A stretch of 64,000 bases of DNA from Staphylococcus sp. KG4-3 (GTDB lineage Bacteria; Bacillota; Bacilli; Staphylococcales; Staphylococcaceae), in contig NZ_CP166245.1 of assembly GCF_033597815.2 (NCBI RefSeq), positions 1,612,001-1,676,000 on the forward strand. The letters are read 5' to 3'. A program made the translations under genes and the position numbers. Under the pieces are notes generated by a model, which ran no database searches, was not told where the DNA came from, and saw only the letters and a program-made list of their open reading frames with translations. How positions within the stretch are numbered: the first letter of the stretch is position 1; every line of letters begins with the position of its first letter. Shown piece by piece: positions 64,000 to 64,000 of this stretch.

Positions 64000-64000
64000 T

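Overview
The window is chromosomal DNA of a low-GC Firmicute, almost certainly a coagulase-negative Staphylococcus. The gene order follows the Staphylococcus core genome (alaS–recD2–mnmA–iscS; cymR–rarA; hisS–aspS; dtd–rel–apt–recJ–secDF; ruvAB–obg–rpmA–prp–rplU–mreDC; folC–valS; hemAXCDBL; engB; clpX), and the proteins look staphylococcal (Cys25-type CymR, LytH, extended L27 with the Prp protease). I cannot name the species. Nearly everything lies on the minus strand. The plus-strand exceptions are a luciferase-like oxidoreductase, rarA, a small membrane protein, tag, and a possible small RNA.

Layout, left to right. 1-2828: tRNA-modifying U32 peptidase pair and an O-methyltransferase; the second U32 gene carries a one-base frameshift. 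2829-3476: intergenic, with a possible structured sRNA. 3477-7560: yrzB-ruvX-ireB-alaS behind an Ala T-box. 7560-13010: recD2, TPR protein, mnmA, cysteine desulfurase. 13071-16729: accessory stretch with an ABC-F ATPase, an LLM oxidoreductase, large hairpins and two small stress-type proteins. 16862-19880: cymR, rarA, tcdA and 6S RNA. 19937-27722: aspS, hisS (His T-box), lytH, dtd, rel, apt. 27735-41485: recJ, secDF, yajC, tgt, queA, ruvB, ruvA, ACT protein, obg, rpmA, prp, rplU with its leader, mreD, mreC.

42128-50803: small envelope or unknown proteins, radC, a prepilin peptidase, a squalene/phytoene-synthase-like protein, folC, and valS with a Val T-box divergent from tag. 51382-56342: variable block holding a 53-residue membrane peptide, a decayed exported-protein pseudogene, a YitT protein, an MHS-type transporter and an AbrB-family membrane protein. 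56389-62529: tetrapyrrole operon hemA-hemX-hemC-hemD-hemB-hemL. The window ends in engB and the 3' part of clpX.

The core genes serve translation and tRNA charging or modification, recombination and replication-fork repair, the stringent response and purine salvage, protein export, cell shape and heme synthesis. Three aminoacyl-tRNA synthetase transcripts have T-box leaders whose specifier codons can be read directly (Ala GCT, His CAC, Val GTA). No tRNA, rRNA, insertion sequence, prophage or CRISPR array was seen. The least explained parts are the 13-16 kb and 51-56 kb accessory blocks, the possible sRNA near 3.3 kb and the frameshifted U32 gene.
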